A stretch of 64,000 nucleotides of DNA from CAYREV01 sp964423345 (GCA_964423345.1 CAYREV010000001.1:62001-126000), one strand, 5' to 3'; positions 1 to 9,521 are shown, counted from the stretch's first letter. Made by a program: numbers and translations. Notes: generated by a model from the letters alone, not told the origin.

Positions 1-52
1 TTATATAAGTAGCCATATCCTCCATCTATTTTAATTAAACGGAGGTATTATT

Positions 53-1171
53 ATGGGAAGAGCTCTCTTAATTATAAGTGCAGGCTTGTTGATTACTTTT
101 TCTCTCGTCCAGGGGGCAATGAAGGGACGGCAGCTTTCTTTCAGTGAACGAAGCGCCGAATACATCATGAAGTCACAGGCCCGGAATGTAGCTAATACGG
201 GCATAGAACTTACCTTGAAAAAAATTCTGGATGAGGAAGAATCCGGAAATGACCATTGGACGAATAACGGGAACTGGTATGAAATACCCGTAGAGAATGC
301 GAATTTTGAAAGCGGGACCGCCAGGGTGAAAATAACCCGCCTTAACGCCCTGAGTAATCCCGATACGCTGAAATTGACGGCAGCAGGCAACTTCACACTT
401 AACGGCGAGCTGGTTAGTGACACGGTTGCGACCATTGTAGCCGAATATCACAATGTAATACCTGATGATAAGGCCGCTGTGCTCTATGACGGCCCCAGTG
501 CTACTCCCAATTATAACGGTACCTCTTTTGACCATGACGGGCGAGACTATGACCTGGAAGGCAATGTGATTCCCGGATCGGAGACGAAACCGGGGGTTCT
601 GGCCAAAACCCAGGCGATTAGTGATGCTTTGAACACCAATCTGACCAGTAACCAGCTGGATAAGATCACGGGCGACCCCGACATAGCAGTAGATGAACAA
701 CCCAATGATAACTTTAATGATTTGGTCAGCCTCTATGCCAATAATGGTGATTCCACCATTTCCGGTTGCCCCTGCGAATATAATAATGCAACCTTCGGAT
801 CAATTGACCAGCCCCAAATAACGGTGGTCGAGGGTGACTTGACTCTTAAGGGGGGCAGTGTCGGAGCTGGAATCCTGGTCGTGAAGGATGGAGGAAAACT
901 GATTACACGCGGTGATTTTACCTATCACGGCATCATCCTGGTTCAGGGGGCCGCTGCAGATATGGAAACATCTCTGGAATTTTCAGGTAACACTTATGTT
1001 TATGGCGGGATGATGTTGGGTTCTGCCGATTCCAACGCCGATTTGAATATGAGAATCGATGGAAATATCCACCTCAGGTACAGTAGCGAGGCGCGTATGT
1101 TGGCACAGGAAACTGCGCGGACCAGGATCCCGAGTAGAAAAACGTTTATTCGGGTTGGTGTTTATGAATAA
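53..1171 (+). CDS. PilX-like minor pilin / pilus assembly protein
   Basis: The 372-residue product begins with a hydrophobic segment (about residues 3-20) followed by a polar helix, the layout of a type IV pilin-like or PilX-like protein inserted in the inner membrane before assembly. No clear prepilin peptidase site with a preceding basic leader is visible, so processing is uncertain. Residues about 255-345 hold short repeated beta-strand units rich in Gly and Val (GDLTLKG, GAGILVV, GIILVQG), suggesting a beta-solenoid tail. A good ribosome site (GGAGG) lies just before the ATG. It precedes the pilT/pilMNOPQ-like genes on the same strand, which supports a role in the same machine. The exact family is not certain. 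Confidence 0.6.
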   Translation: MGRALLIISAGLLITFSLVQGAMKGRQLSFSERSAEYIMKSQARNVANTGIELTLKKILDEEESGNDHWTNNGNWYEIPVENANFESGTARVKITRLNALSNPDTLKLTAAGNFTLNGELVSDTVATIVAEYHNVIPDDKAAVLYDGPSATPNYNGTSFDHDGRDYDLEGNVIPGSETKPGVLAKTQAISDALNTNLTSNQLDKITGDPDIAVDEQPNDNFNDLVSLYANNGDSTISGCPCEYNNATFGSIDQPQITVVEGDLTLKGGSVGAGILVVKDGGKLITRGDFTYHGIILVQGAAADMETSLEFSGNTYVYGGMMLGSADSNADLNMRIDGNIHLRYSSEARMLAQETARTRIPSRKTFIRVGVYE

Positions 1172-1440
1172 ATTACATGCTATTCTGCAAACAAATACTG
1201 AAGGATGTGTTTGAACGGGCAGAATGAGGGGGTTCAGTTATATTAAATGACATTTGGTGCACTGAAATACATTATCTTAATTGCGTTTATTAAAATATTA
1301 TTAATTTTATAGGCTGAATGGACAAAAAACGGTGATATTGGCTTGGTGGTGAGCTTTTCATGGAACCTGGGCTTCTATTTACATAAGTTGGTTGACGACA
1401 TTCAGTTTAATAACAGCATTTAAAGACCTTTTGCGAAGTA

Positions 1441-2679
1441 ATGGATACAGCTAAAGTACGTGATATTTCGGAACTGGTGGACGCACTGGTTCAAAAGCTT
1501 CCCAAAAATATAGGGGGCGTGGACCGGCACGTAAAAATCGGACAGATTGTGGAAGATCTGCCCGAAGAGCAGCGGACGCTAATGCAAGATACGGTTGAAC
1601 AGCATCTGCTGAAGATGAATGACAATGAGGCCTCGGATATTGACATGGGAGGCCCCGGCTGCAACGGGAAGGTATGGTACCGTGTTCACGGTGATAAGAG
1701 TCCCGATAAAAAAGAAGGGGAATACTCTATCGAAGAAACGGACTTCCTGCTGCATAACCTGCTGATGCCCAGCCAGAGGGAAATGCTTTTGAAAGACCGT
1801 AACCTGGACTTTTCCTATACCATGGTACGGGAGGGGCAGGAGGATCAGCGTTTCAGGGCCGATATGTATTTCGATTTGGAGCACCTGGCCCTGAACATGC
1901 GTAAGATTGACAATGAAATTCGCCCTTTTAAGGGGCTTGGATTGCATCCCGATGTAGCCAAAGCTCTCAGCCTGAAGTACTTGAAATACGGCATGACCCT
2001 GGTTACGGGTATTACGGGTTCGGGTAAATCATCTACCCTTGACACCATCATCGATGCCAATAACCGCACGGTTGATTCTCATATCGTTGTTATTGCCTCT
2101 CCGGTTGAATTGATACATACTCCCATCCGCTCTATTGTAAGGCATCGTGAGGTTGGCAAGGACGTCCCTTCCTTTAAGGAGGGGGCTGTACAGGCCCTGC
2201 GACAGGACCCCGATATTATAGTTGTCGGTGAGCTTAGGGATCCGGAAACCATCATGACCGCCTTGGAAATAACCGACTCAGGACACAAGACATTCGGTAC
2301 GTTGCACACCTCTTCGGCCATGGAAAGTATAGAACGTATTCTTGGAGAAATACCAACGGATGAGCAGAACAGGGTCCGAAACCGGCTGGCTGATGTGCTT
2401 ACCTGCGTAATCAGCCAGAAACTGGTGCCCACACTTGACGGAAAAAGGGTGTTGGCAAAAGAGATCTTGTTGACCACTTCTCCGGTTAAGGCAGCTATTC
2501 GGAATAACAACATCGGCGAAATTTACCAGATGTTGATGGAAGGCAGCGACAAGGGGATGGTGACCATGGAGCAGGATCTCAAGCGACTCTATGATGAAGG
2601 CAAGATATCGAAGGAGGAAGCGATCAACAATGCCAACAACAAGAAACGCATAAAGGATCTGCTCAGCTATATCACTTAA
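1441..2679 (+). CDS. PilT-like type IV pilus / type II secretion ATPase
   Basis: A 412-residue cytoplasmic hexameric ATPase of the PilT/GspE superfamily, expected to drive pilus retraction or pseudopilus movement. Visible motifs are the Walker A loop GITGSGKS (190-197), the acidic Asp-box region (VELIHTPI and following), Walker B GELRDPE (from about 263) and the His box TLHTS (about 287-291). The C-terminal MEQDLKRLYDEGKIS pattern is typical of PilT. The four-cysteine zinc motif of PilB/GspE extension ATPases is absent, so PilT-like is the better call. About 270 bp of AT-rich DNA without a convincing gene separate it from the pilin gene upstream. Confidence 0.85.
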   Translation: MDTAKVRDISELVDALVQKLPKNIGGVDRHVKIGQIVEDLPEEQRTLMQDTVEQHLLKMNDNEASDIDMGGPGCNGKVWYRVHGDKSPDKKEGEYSIEETDFLLHNLLMPSQREMLLKDRNLDFSYTMVREGQEDQRFRADMYFDLEHLALNMRKIDNEIRPFKGLGLHPDVAKALSLKYLKYGMTLVTGITGSGKSSTLDTIIDANNRTVDSHIVVIASPVELIHTPIRSIVRHREVGKDVPSFKEGAVQALRQDPDIIVVGELRDPETIMTALEITDSGHKTFGTLHTSSAMESIERILGEIPTDEQNRVRNRLADVLTCVISQKLVPTLDGKRVLAKEILLTTSPVKAAIRNNNIGEIYQMLMEGSDKGMVTMEQDLKRLYDEGKISKEEAINNANNKKRIKDLLSYIT

Positions 2680-2707
2680 CAGCAATTAAACTTAGGAATC
2701 TGATACT

Positions 2708-4405
2708 TTGGCTCGTAAAGAATATATCGGAATAGCACTGGACGGGGACGTCTTAAAAGTCGCCCACCTGAAAGTGGAAAAGAGTAAACTGCAGCTGATC
2801 AGGGTCGACCAAATAACCCTTGCGGATAGCATAGAAACAAAAAAATCAGCGGCCGAGGAAACCGAGAATGAAGAAGCGGCTGCAGAGTCGGTATTTGGTA
2901 TTGATGAAGAAGAAGGGAGTGCAGAAGAAGAGATCATGGAAGAGGAGATTGATGATCTGCTTGAAGAGGATCTATTTGAAGCAGGTATGGAAGAAGAAGC
3001 ACCCGATATGGGAACCGGTGGGGAGGAGGAAGCCCAGAACAATAAGACCCTACTGGCAAACCTTCTCGCTGCCATTGATACGAGCCGGGTTGATCTTGGA
3101 TTGAATATTACCGGGGGGCAAACAATATTTCAGGTTTCCGAAGAGATGGATTTCAGGGAAATCAAGGAGAAGGATATAATTGAGGATGTAGAGGCCCGGC
3201 TCGAATCCATATATGGCGCTCCCAAGTCGTCCGATAATTACGCTTTTGAAGTACGGGATGACGGATCCCTGCTACTGGCCTCTCATGAGGATGAACCCCC
3301 ACTTCTAACGCTGTTGGATCAGGCGCGTGAGTCTTACCCGGGTAAGGTATTCGTGCATGATATCATTCCTGACGAAGTCCTGCTGTCGGGTCTTGTATGT
3401 GAAAACAATTTGTTTGCGGAAAGTGAAATTACGGGCATTCTCCAATTTGGGCCAACGTTTTGCAGGATGACATTTATGAATGGTTCCAGGATCATGTATG
3501 TAGCTCCGATTATACCGAGCGGTACGCGATCTAAAAAATTCCTGGATACGGTATTCAGCAAGATACTTTTCCAGCTGGATACCGGGGAGCTGCCGGGCCT
3601 GGATCGCCTTATCATTGCAAATAATACACTTGGAAGGAAAGCGGTAGATTATTTCAAACAGAATTTCCCGGATGTAAAAGTACAGGATTTCAGCTTTGAC
3701 CGTCAAAAAATTGAGATACCTGAAAAATTTGAGAACAATGTCGGGGGGTTCACCACTGCCATTGGGACCGCCTGGAAAGCTTCCGGTCAATTTACCGACT
3801 CTTTCTCTGATCTTTCCTTCTTGCCCAAGCATGTAATTGACCGCCAGAAAATTTTCAAACTTCAATGGCACGGGGTGGTATTGCTGCTTCTTATTCTTTT
3901 TGCACCCATTGTATTCAATTATTTCTACCAGGCCAATGCCGACCGCATTGATACCCTGGGTAACGATTTGCGGAGAACCAACAATGCAATATCACAGGTT
4001 GAACCAACCGTACAGCTGGTTAACGAACTGGATACCAATATAGCATCGTTGCGTGAGGATATGGTTCTGTTGGATACCCTCAGTTACGGCACCCGGAAGT
4101 GGGGTAATGCCCTGAAACTGATTAACGACGGTGCCAGACAGGTGGGAAGTACTTGGCTGACTACCTTCAGGGCGAGGGAAGACGGGCTGGTCATTCACGG
4201 GGTAAGCCTGTATAGAGACAGGATTGCCCGCTTTGTCCAGCTGTTTGACAAGGCCAACCTTCAGCAGGTCAAAACTGATGAAATAAGGGAGCGGACCGTG
4301 TACAATTTTACGATGAGTGTAACGGATATATTCGATGATCAATCCAAAATGTCTCCTCCCGAATCTGATGCATTGAAAGCTATTAAAAAACAGGCAGCTA
4401 ACTGA
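2708..4405 (+). CDS. PilM-PilN fusion / GspL-like pilus assembly platform protein
   Basis: This 565-residue protein starts at TTG. Its N-terminal part (about 1-375) resembles the actin-like PilM/GspL cytoplasmic domain (start MARKEYIGIALDGDVLKVA). A single transmembrane helix (about 387-408) is followed by a coiled coil and a PilN-like periplasmic fold (about 408-540). PilM and PilN are usually separate proteins, so this is a natural fusion with GspL architecture. A strongly acidic low-complexity insert (about residues 48-108, mostly Glu/Asp/Ala) interrupts the actin-like domain early and is unusual. It lies 28 bp after the ATPase gene and is likely co-transcribed. Predicted to link the cytoplasmic motor to the periplasmic alignment complex. 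Confidence 0.75.
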   Translation: MARKEYIGIALDGDVLKVAHLKVEKSKLQLIRVDQITLADSIETKKSAAEETENEEAAAESVFGIDEEEGSAEEEIMEEEIDDLLEEDLFEAGMEEEAPDMGTGGEEEAQNNKTLLANLLAAIDTSRVDLGLNITGGQTIFQVSEEMDFREIKEKDIIEDVEARLESIYGAPKSSDNYAFEVRDDGSLLLASHEDEPPLLTLLDQARESYPGKVFVHDIIPDEVLLSGLVCENNLFAESEITGILQFGPTFCRMTFMNGSRIMYVAPIIPSGTRSKKFLDTVFSKILFQLDTGELPGLDRLIIANNTLGRKAVDYFKQNFPDVKVQDFSFDRQKIEIPEKFENNVGGFTTAIGTAWKASGQFTDSFSDLSFLPKHVIDRQKIFKLQWHGVVLLLLILFAPIVFNYFYQANADRIDTLGNDLRRTNNAISQVEPTVQLVNELDTNIASLREDMVLLDTLSYGTRKWGNALKLINDGARQVGSTWLTTFRAREDGLVIHGVSLYRDRIARFVQLFDKANLQQVKTDEIRERTVYNFTMSVTDIFDDQSKMSPPESDALKAIKKQAAN

Positions 4406-4442
4406 ATTGTATAGAACCTAAAGACCTTTAAACGAATTATAA

Positions 4443-5324
4443 ATGTCATACGCTTTACGGAATACTCTTTTACTTCTGGGCGTCCTCATTCTGATAGTCG
4501 GAGGCGGATTCTCCTATATCTATTTCTACCAGATGTCAGAAATAGATAAGCTTGAAAAGGAGCTGGATGCCCGAACAAAGGTTCTCAATGAGAAACAAAA
4601 AATAGCTGAACAGTATGAGCCGAAACTGAAGATCTATGAAGAAGCTTCAGCAGAATATGAGAATTTTGATAAAGCGCTTATGCCCGGCAGCAACCCGGAA
4701 AAGGTATTTGATTTTCTGAGGACACTAAATACCAATGCGGCCTATACCATCCTGAATTTCAGTCTCCGGGATTCCAGTCAGCACGGGAATTATGGCATTG
4801 TCTCCAGTTCAATAACCGGAAGCGGCAACTATGCCTATTTGTATAATTTTATTCGGTATATCGAACACAGCAAGCCGATCAACCGAATACTGAATCTTGA
4901 AATATCTCCCATTAACGAGGTGGAAAAATATGCCGAGGTGAACTTTACCTTCACGCTCGACACATACTACAAAAGAAATTCAGAAATCGAACGCACTGAG
5001 GTGGAAAGAAGAAGGCCACCTTCAAACCTGACCCGAAACCCATTTTATCCACTTATACGTCAACCCAATCCCAACACCGAGAACCTGGTTAATGTCCAGA
5101 ACAGTACACTTATTGCCGTAACGCCTTCGTCTGTTTTTGTTAGAGATCAGAATGGCAGGCTGGTCAATATTGGCATAGGTGAAAAGGTATACCTCGGCTC
5201 TCTTAAACGACTAAATATCAAGGAAAAGACCGCTACGTTTGAACTTAATGTAGGGGGGCTGCTGGAAACCGTTACCCTTGGAATTGATGAGGAAGAAGGG
5301 GAAGACGAGGAAACAGAAAATTAA
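4443..5324 (+). CDS. PilO-like protein with PilP/GspC-like C-terminal domain
   Basis: The 293-residue product has an N-terminal transmembrane helix (about 7-29), a coiled coil (about 30-65) and a PilO-like ferredoxin-type periplasmic domain to about 180. After a Pro/Asn-rich linker, residues about 211-285 look like the small beta-barrel HR domain of PilP or GspC (GRLVNIGIGEKVYLGSL, then a strand pattern), which contacts the secretin N0 domain. This would join two alignment-complex subunits in one chain. The C-terminus ends in an acidic run. It sits between the PilM-PilN fusion and the secretin, matching pilMNOPQ order. The PilO assignment is firm; the PilP part rests on pattern and position. 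Confidence 0.68.
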   Translation: MSYALRNTLLLLGVLILIVGGGFSYIYFYQMSEIDKLEKELDARTKVLNEKQKIAEQYEPKLKIYEEASAEYENFDKALMPGSNPEKVFDFLRTLNTNAAYTILNFSLRDSSQHGNYGIVSSSITGSGNYAYLYNFIRYIEHSKPINRILNLEISPINEVEKYAEVNFTFTLDTYYKRNSEIERTEVERRRPPSNLTRNPFYPLIRQPNPNTENLVNVQNSTLIAVTPSSVFVRDQNGRLVNIGIGEKVYLGSLKRLNIKEKTATFELNVGGLLETVTLGIDEEEGEDEETEN

Positions 5325-5349
5325 TACGGCACTCTAAAAAAATTATACC

Positions 5350-7134
5350 ATGTATCACCAAAATAAATTCATATTGGATAATCCCGGTTCTTGTAGTGTT
5401 GAGGAGAAATATCTAGGCCGGGTAAAAAAACGTTTGTCTCAAACGGCTATAGCCTTGTTGCTGGCTTGCATCCTGATGCCGGCGCTACCGGCCATGGCCC
5501 AGGGAGACCTGCCGGTTCGTCCCTACGTAAATCCGGACGAGATGATCGCCTTTGAGCGGAGTACCCCTTTCCAGGAGGCGATACAGGTACTGGATACCTT
5601 TAGCCAGGAGTATGAAGGCAAATTTATAGTTGACCGTACCGAAACTTCGGGCCCCATAGGCATTAACCTTCCCGCCATGCACTGGGAAGAAGCCCTCGAC
5701 CTGATCCTTAATGTCAAGGGACTGGCCCTCAGGGAAACCGAGAAACTGTTTGAAATTGTACAGCCCAGCGCTCTTCGGGCAGAAACAGGGGATGGAAAAA
5801 CAGATAGGTTCAGAGACCTATCGGGGCAACAACAAGCTGCCGCAGGCGAAGAGGGATTATTACTCGATACCAAAAGCAAGGAAGTGCGCATATCCGCTAC
5901 CTTTTTTGAGGGAAGCCGGGCGGTTCTAAAAGAACTGGGAGTTGACTGGACCACTCTCAAGGATGGGGTGGTGCAGGTTACCAGCCTGGGTGCCGAGCAG
6001 GTAAGCCAGGATTTCTTTTCTGTTGATATGTTCCCACAGAATCTTGGGAACGGTATTTCGGTGGACGCTCTATTCAGGACTTTTGAAAATAATAATGTGG
6101 GTGAGATTCTTGCCACTCCGACCATTAAGGTTCTGGACGGACAGGAGGGTGAGGTTCAGGTCGGACAGGATATTCCCATTCTTCAGCGGGACTTTGCCGG
6201 TAACACCACCACCCAGCTGGTGCAGGTGGGTAGCATATTGACGGTAACCCCACAGGTGATTGAAACAAACGACACCACCTTCATATATATGGAGATTGCT
6301 GCCGAACGGTCGTCTGGACAACGGGAGGCAGCGGGACTGGTAATCAACAAGCAAAATGCCGAATCTGAAATCCTGTTGCTCGACGGAGAGTCTACGGTGA
6401 TTGCCGGACTGTACAGTACGCAGGAAACAAAAATCAGGAAGGGAATTCCCATACTCAAGGACCTTCCCCCATGGTTATTCGGCCTTAGATACCTTTTCGG
6501 CTTTAATTCCACAAACCGTGAGGTAAGGGAACTGATTATATTGATAAAAGCTGAAATTGACCCGGGTATACCCGAACGCATTGCCAACATTCAATCATCG
6601 GGCGAGGTATTCCAAAATTCGAGGAGCGAAATGGCCCGTTATAACGAGAGCCTGATTGAGGAAGGTGCCAAACTTACCGATGATGTTGAGGCAGCTGCAT
6701 CCGAACAGGATACAGCCAAACAGGAAGCAATGGTTGAAGAGGATACCTCATCTGTAGATGAGCAGGTAGAACAGCCGAAAGATACCTTGTCGTCCGAACA
6801 AGGCCGGACGGATACACTCGACCAAAAAGAAGAGATGACTATCGAAAGGGAACCCTATGAAAGGGATGTAGAAACACAACAACAGGAGGAAACCGATTCG
6901 AGGACGTTTTATGTAGTCGGAGGGGCTTTTGCCGATTCCCTGAATGCCGTTAATTTAAAAGAGCGTTTAAATAGGGACGGTGTGGACGCATCGATTATAA
7001 AGAACAGGGATAGAGGCTATTTCTACGTTATTTATAGTCAATTTGAGGACTCTGTCAGCGCTATGAAAGCCCTAGAAGATACACGGCAGTATAGAAATTC
7101 CGATGCATGGCTATATAAAGTGCGGAACCGGTAG
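5350..7134 (+). CDS. Secretin (PilQ/GspD family) with C-terminal SPOR domain
   Basis: An outer-membrane secretin of 594 residues. A signal peptide (about residues 26-52, ending PAMAQG) follows an unusually long N-terminal leader; no better start is visible. An STN/N0-like domain covers about 75-140. The secretin core runs from about 236 to 403 with hallmarks such as EILATPTIKVLDGQEG, VGQDIPIL and a KIRKGIPILKDLP segment. An acidic Gln/Glu-rich linker (about 440-510) leads to a SPOR domain (about 516-594, TFYVVGGAF and following), which in other proteins binds denuded peptidoglycan. Secretin-SPOR fusions are not the classical PilQ layout and suggest anchoring at septal or remodelled cell wall. 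Last gene of the pilus-like run. Confidence 0.85.
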   Translation: MYHQNKFILDNPGSCSVEEKYLGRVKKRLSQTAIALLLACILMPALPAMAQGDLPVRPYVNPDEMIAFERSTPFQEAIQVLDTFSQEYEGKFIVDRTETSGPIGINLPAMHWEEALDLILNVKGLALRETEKLFEIVQPSALRAETGDGKTDRFRDLSGQQQAAAGEEGLLLDTKSKEVRISATFFEGSRAVLKELGVDWTTLKDGVVQVTSLGAEQVSQDFFSVDMFPQNLGNGISVDALFRTFENNNVGEILATPTIKVLDGQEGEVQVGQDIPILQRDFAGNTTTQLVQVGSILTVTPQVIETNDTTFIYMEIAAERSSGQREAAGLVINKQNAESEILLLDGESTVIAGLYSTQETKIRKGIPILKDLPPWLFGLRYLFGFNSTNREVRELIILIKAEIDPGIPERIANIQSSGEVFQNSRSEMARYNESLIEEGAKLTDDVEAAASEQDTAKQEAMVEEDTSSVDEQVEQPKDTLSSEQGRTDTLDQKEEMTIEREPYERDVETQQQEETDSRTFYVVGGAFADSLNAVNLKERLNRDGVDASIIKNRDRGYFYVIYSQFEDSVSAMKALEDTRQYRNSDAWLYKVRNR

Positions 7135-7146
7135 GTTCCCGGATCT

Positions 7147-7165
7147 AAAAAAAAAGGGGGGGGGG
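7147..7165. repeat. A9-G10 homopolymer run after the secretin gene
   Basis: Directly read: nine A residues followed by ten G residues, 13 bp after the secretin stop and before the convergent aldolase-family gene. It is non-coding. Such runs are slippage-prone and also a common site of assembly or base-calling error. Confidence 0.9.
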
Positions 7166-7209
7166 CGACCTAATATTCCTTCCCTCTTCAGACGTTGAGA
7201 CTTGGAATG

Positions 7210-8316
7210 TTAGCGCTTTCGGATATGATTCAGGGATTTCCCGTCCAGGGTTCTATAGCCCATCATCAGGTCGGCCGTCAGACAGGAATGTACCGGTAAA
7301 ATACCTATAAGCTGGCCAACCTGTACGGAGCGTATCCAATCGGATGAACCTTTAACCACTCCGTGTTCCTGGGATAATGCCTTTACGTAGCACCCTTCCC
7401 GGGGCATTTCCCACCCCTCCTCGTTGATGAAGACGGGCAGGCCGTAAACTTCAGTGCCGTTATGGTTGAGGATATCCTTGGAAAGATGAATGGCACCTCC
7501 ATGTATAATGAGTTCATTCCTGGATGGATATTTATCAACAACGGGACATGCAAGGGCAACGGCTATTTGCTGTTTGCTACAGGAGCCGATGCTATCCTGC
7601 ATCAGGTCATAGAAGACGAAGTTACCGGGGCTGATAGCACTGACAGGGCCAAACTCCTCAGCTGCGGAGCAACAGGGGGTATCACCCACACAGATCTCCA
7701 GTTCGGGATATGCAGGCCTGTACCGACGGTCGAGTAATTTCATCTGATCCATTACATCCCTGTGAATGCTTTTAATCTCCCCGGCTGAACGTGCACTGTA
7801 GGAATGGCCCGGGTGGGAATAAAATCCCTGAAACTGCAGCATATCCGTTTTTTCAAGATTCCCAACAATCCGGTCGATACGATCAGGGTCGTCCGTATTC
7901 ATGCCGCTGCGTTGTGCACCTGCATTGATTTCGACCAGGATATTGACCGTTTCATCCAGGAATTGATCCAGTTCTGTGATCGGTGAACGCTCATTTGCCA
8001 ACAGGGTAAGGCGGACCGAAGATGCCAGCCTTTGCAGTCGCCCGGATTCCCTGATATTGAAGGGGAAGGCGACGGTTATATCCTGCCACCCGTTATCTGA
8101 AAAATATTCGGCCATGTCCAGGGAGGAGACGGTAATCGCTTCAACCCCTTCTTCGGCAAACCACTTTCCGATATCGGCCGACTGATGAGTCTTGAAATGA
8201 GGTTTGAACAGCAGGTCCAAGGCCCCCGCTTTCTGAGCCATGGACCGTATGTTTGCCCTGCAAACTCCTTCATCAAGCAAGAGGGTGGGAGAGTTAATTT
8301 CAGACAAAAATGACAT
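7210..8316 (-). CDS. D-threonine aldolase / D-serine dehydratase-family PLP enzyme
   Basis: A fold-type III (alanine racemase-like) PLP enzyme. The N-terminal motif FKPHFKTHQS supplies the Schiff-base lysine (about K42), and the C-terminal PVHSCLTADL supplies the His-x-Cys pair (about H343/C345) that holds the catalytic metal in D-serine dehydratases and D-threonine aldolases. At about 368 residues the length is normal. I use the ATG at 8316; a TTG nine codons upstream is open but less likely. The expected reaction is cleavage or dehydration of D-threonine or D-serine; the sequence does not decide which. It is convergent with the secretin and lies just downstream of the asparaginase-like gene on the same strand. 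Confidence 0.82.
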   Translation of the reverse strand: MSFLSEINSPTLLLDEGVCRANIRSMAQKAGALDLLFKPHFKTHQSADIGKWFAEEGVEAITVSSLDMAEYFSDNGWQDITVAFPFNIRESGRLQRLASSVRLTLLANERSPITELDQFLDETVNILVEINAGAQRSGMNTDDPDRIDRIVGNLEKTDMLQFQGFYSHPGHSYSARSAGEIKSIHRDVMDQMKLLDRRYRPAYPELEICVGDTPCCSAAEEFGPVSAISPGNFVFYDLMQDSIGSCSKQQIAVALACPVVDKYPSRNELIIHGGAIHLSKDILNHNGTEVYGLPVFINEEGWEMPREGCYVKALSQEHGVVKGSSDWIRSVQVGQLIGILPVHSCLTADLMMGYRTLDGKSLNHIRKR

Positions 8317-8431
8317 TAGACATAGTCCGGTTGGGAGGTGCAAGAAACGGCCATCAATAATATTGCCAGTAGCGTAGGTGTAAATTGCTTATGCATAAGA
8401 ATGAACATACTGGGTTAAAATTAACAGGGAA

Positions 8432-9511
8432 CTAGCTTTGGGATGTATACAAATATGCCCCTTTTTGCTTGCTGTTTGTATTCCCGTTATGAACGGTGAA
8501 GTTTCGGGGGCCGTAAATGCTTGCGCTCCCATATTCCCCCTTTTTATTGAGGGCATAGAAGGTGACATTAAAATTAGGTGTTCCGTCCTTGTTCTTCAGG
8601 CTGGGATGCCCGGCGTGATCTACAATTCTTTTACAAACCGCCAGGCAGGCCTCCTCGGGAGACTTACCCTGTCTCATATACTCAACGGCCATAAAGGAGC
8701 TCAGGTTTTTAAGATTTTCTTCTCCACGCCCCGTGGACCCGCAAGCCCCAACCTCATTGTCCACATAGAGGCCGGCCCCGATTATAGGACTGTCACCGAC
8801 CCGGCCCGGTATTTTATAAAATAAACCGCTGGTGGTGGTAACCCCGGATATATCCCCGTTATTGTCTATTCCCAAACAGCTGATAGTTCCGGTAATTCTC
8901 TTTTTTTGTCCCTTCTTAATAACTTCTAAGCCATTATCAGACAATTCTTTACGGTCATCATCTGATAACCAGTCGTCCTTATCACTCAGTTTCTCCTTAT
9001 AGCGCAGCCAGTATTTTCTGGCTTTATCGGTTAACAGGTTTTCCTCTGTAAAACCATGTGCTTTGGCAAATGAAAGGGCCCCTTTGCCAACCAGCAGAAC
9101 ATGGTCCGTTCGCTCCATAACCAGTTTGGCTACACTGGAGGGATTTTTAATATGCCTGATGGATGCAACACTGCCGGCATTATGGGTAGGGCCGTGCATG
9201 CAGCAGGCATCCAGCTCGACGACCCCTTCTTCATTGGGTAGGCCGCCATAGCCAACCGACATGTCATCCGGATCATTTTCAACAATATTCACACCCGATA
9301 TAACCGCATCCAGGACATCTGCACCGTTCCTGATCATTTCCATGGCCTTTGCAGTGGCCGGAAGGCCGTTACCACTGGATATGACCAGGGGAGTGGAGGA
9401 AGGGGGCTGATTGTGTGCCGAAACTCCTCTAAATCCATTTTTAAGGGTAGACAGGGGTGGAAAGATTCCCGCACCTGCTGCCAAGAGTTTCATAAAATCA
9501 CTTCTTTTCAT
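8432..9511 (-). CDS. N4-(beta-N-acetylglucosaminyl)-L-asparaginase-like Ntn hydrolase
   Basis: A 359-residue glycosylasparaginase (isoaspartyl peptidase/asparaginase 2 superfamily). The autocleavage site ITGTISC places the catalytic Thr at about 209, and the following block with GDSPIIGAGLYVDNEVGACGSTGRG carries the usual substrate loop in pieces. The N-terminus (MKRSDFMKLLAAGAG, then Pro-rich) resembles an export signal. Reading frame continues upstream, but the ATG at 9511 has a good GAGG site and lies 10 bp after the preceding gene's stop, so it is the likely start. Expected to release aspartate from glycosylated or isomerised Asn; the true substrate is unknown. Likely co-transcribed with the membrane protein upstream. 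Confidence 0.85.
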   Translation of the reverse strand: MKRSDFMKLLAAGAGIFPPLSTLKNGFRGVSAHNQPPSSTPLVISSGNGLPATAKAMEMIRNGADVLDAVISGVNIVENDPDDMSVGYGGLPNEEGVVELDACCMHGPTHNAGSVASIRHIKNPSSVAKLVMERTDHVLLVGKGALSFAKAHGFTEENLLTDKARKYWLRYKEKLSDKDDWLSDDDRKELSDNGLEVIKKGQKKRITGTISCLGIDNNGDISGVTTTSGLFYKIPGRVGDSPIIGAGLYVDNEVGACGSTGRGEENLKNLSSFMAVEYMRQGKSPEEACLAVCKRIVDHAGHPSLKNKDGTPNFNVTFYALNKKGEYGSASIYGPRNFTVHNGNTNSKQKGAYLYTSQS

Positions 9512-9521
9512 GTCTGCTACC

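Noticed and set aside
1419..4432. Shared TAAAGACCTTT sequence before the pilT-like and pilO-like genes
   Set aside because: Only two copies of an AT-rich 11-mer; not convincing as a regulatory motif without further copies.
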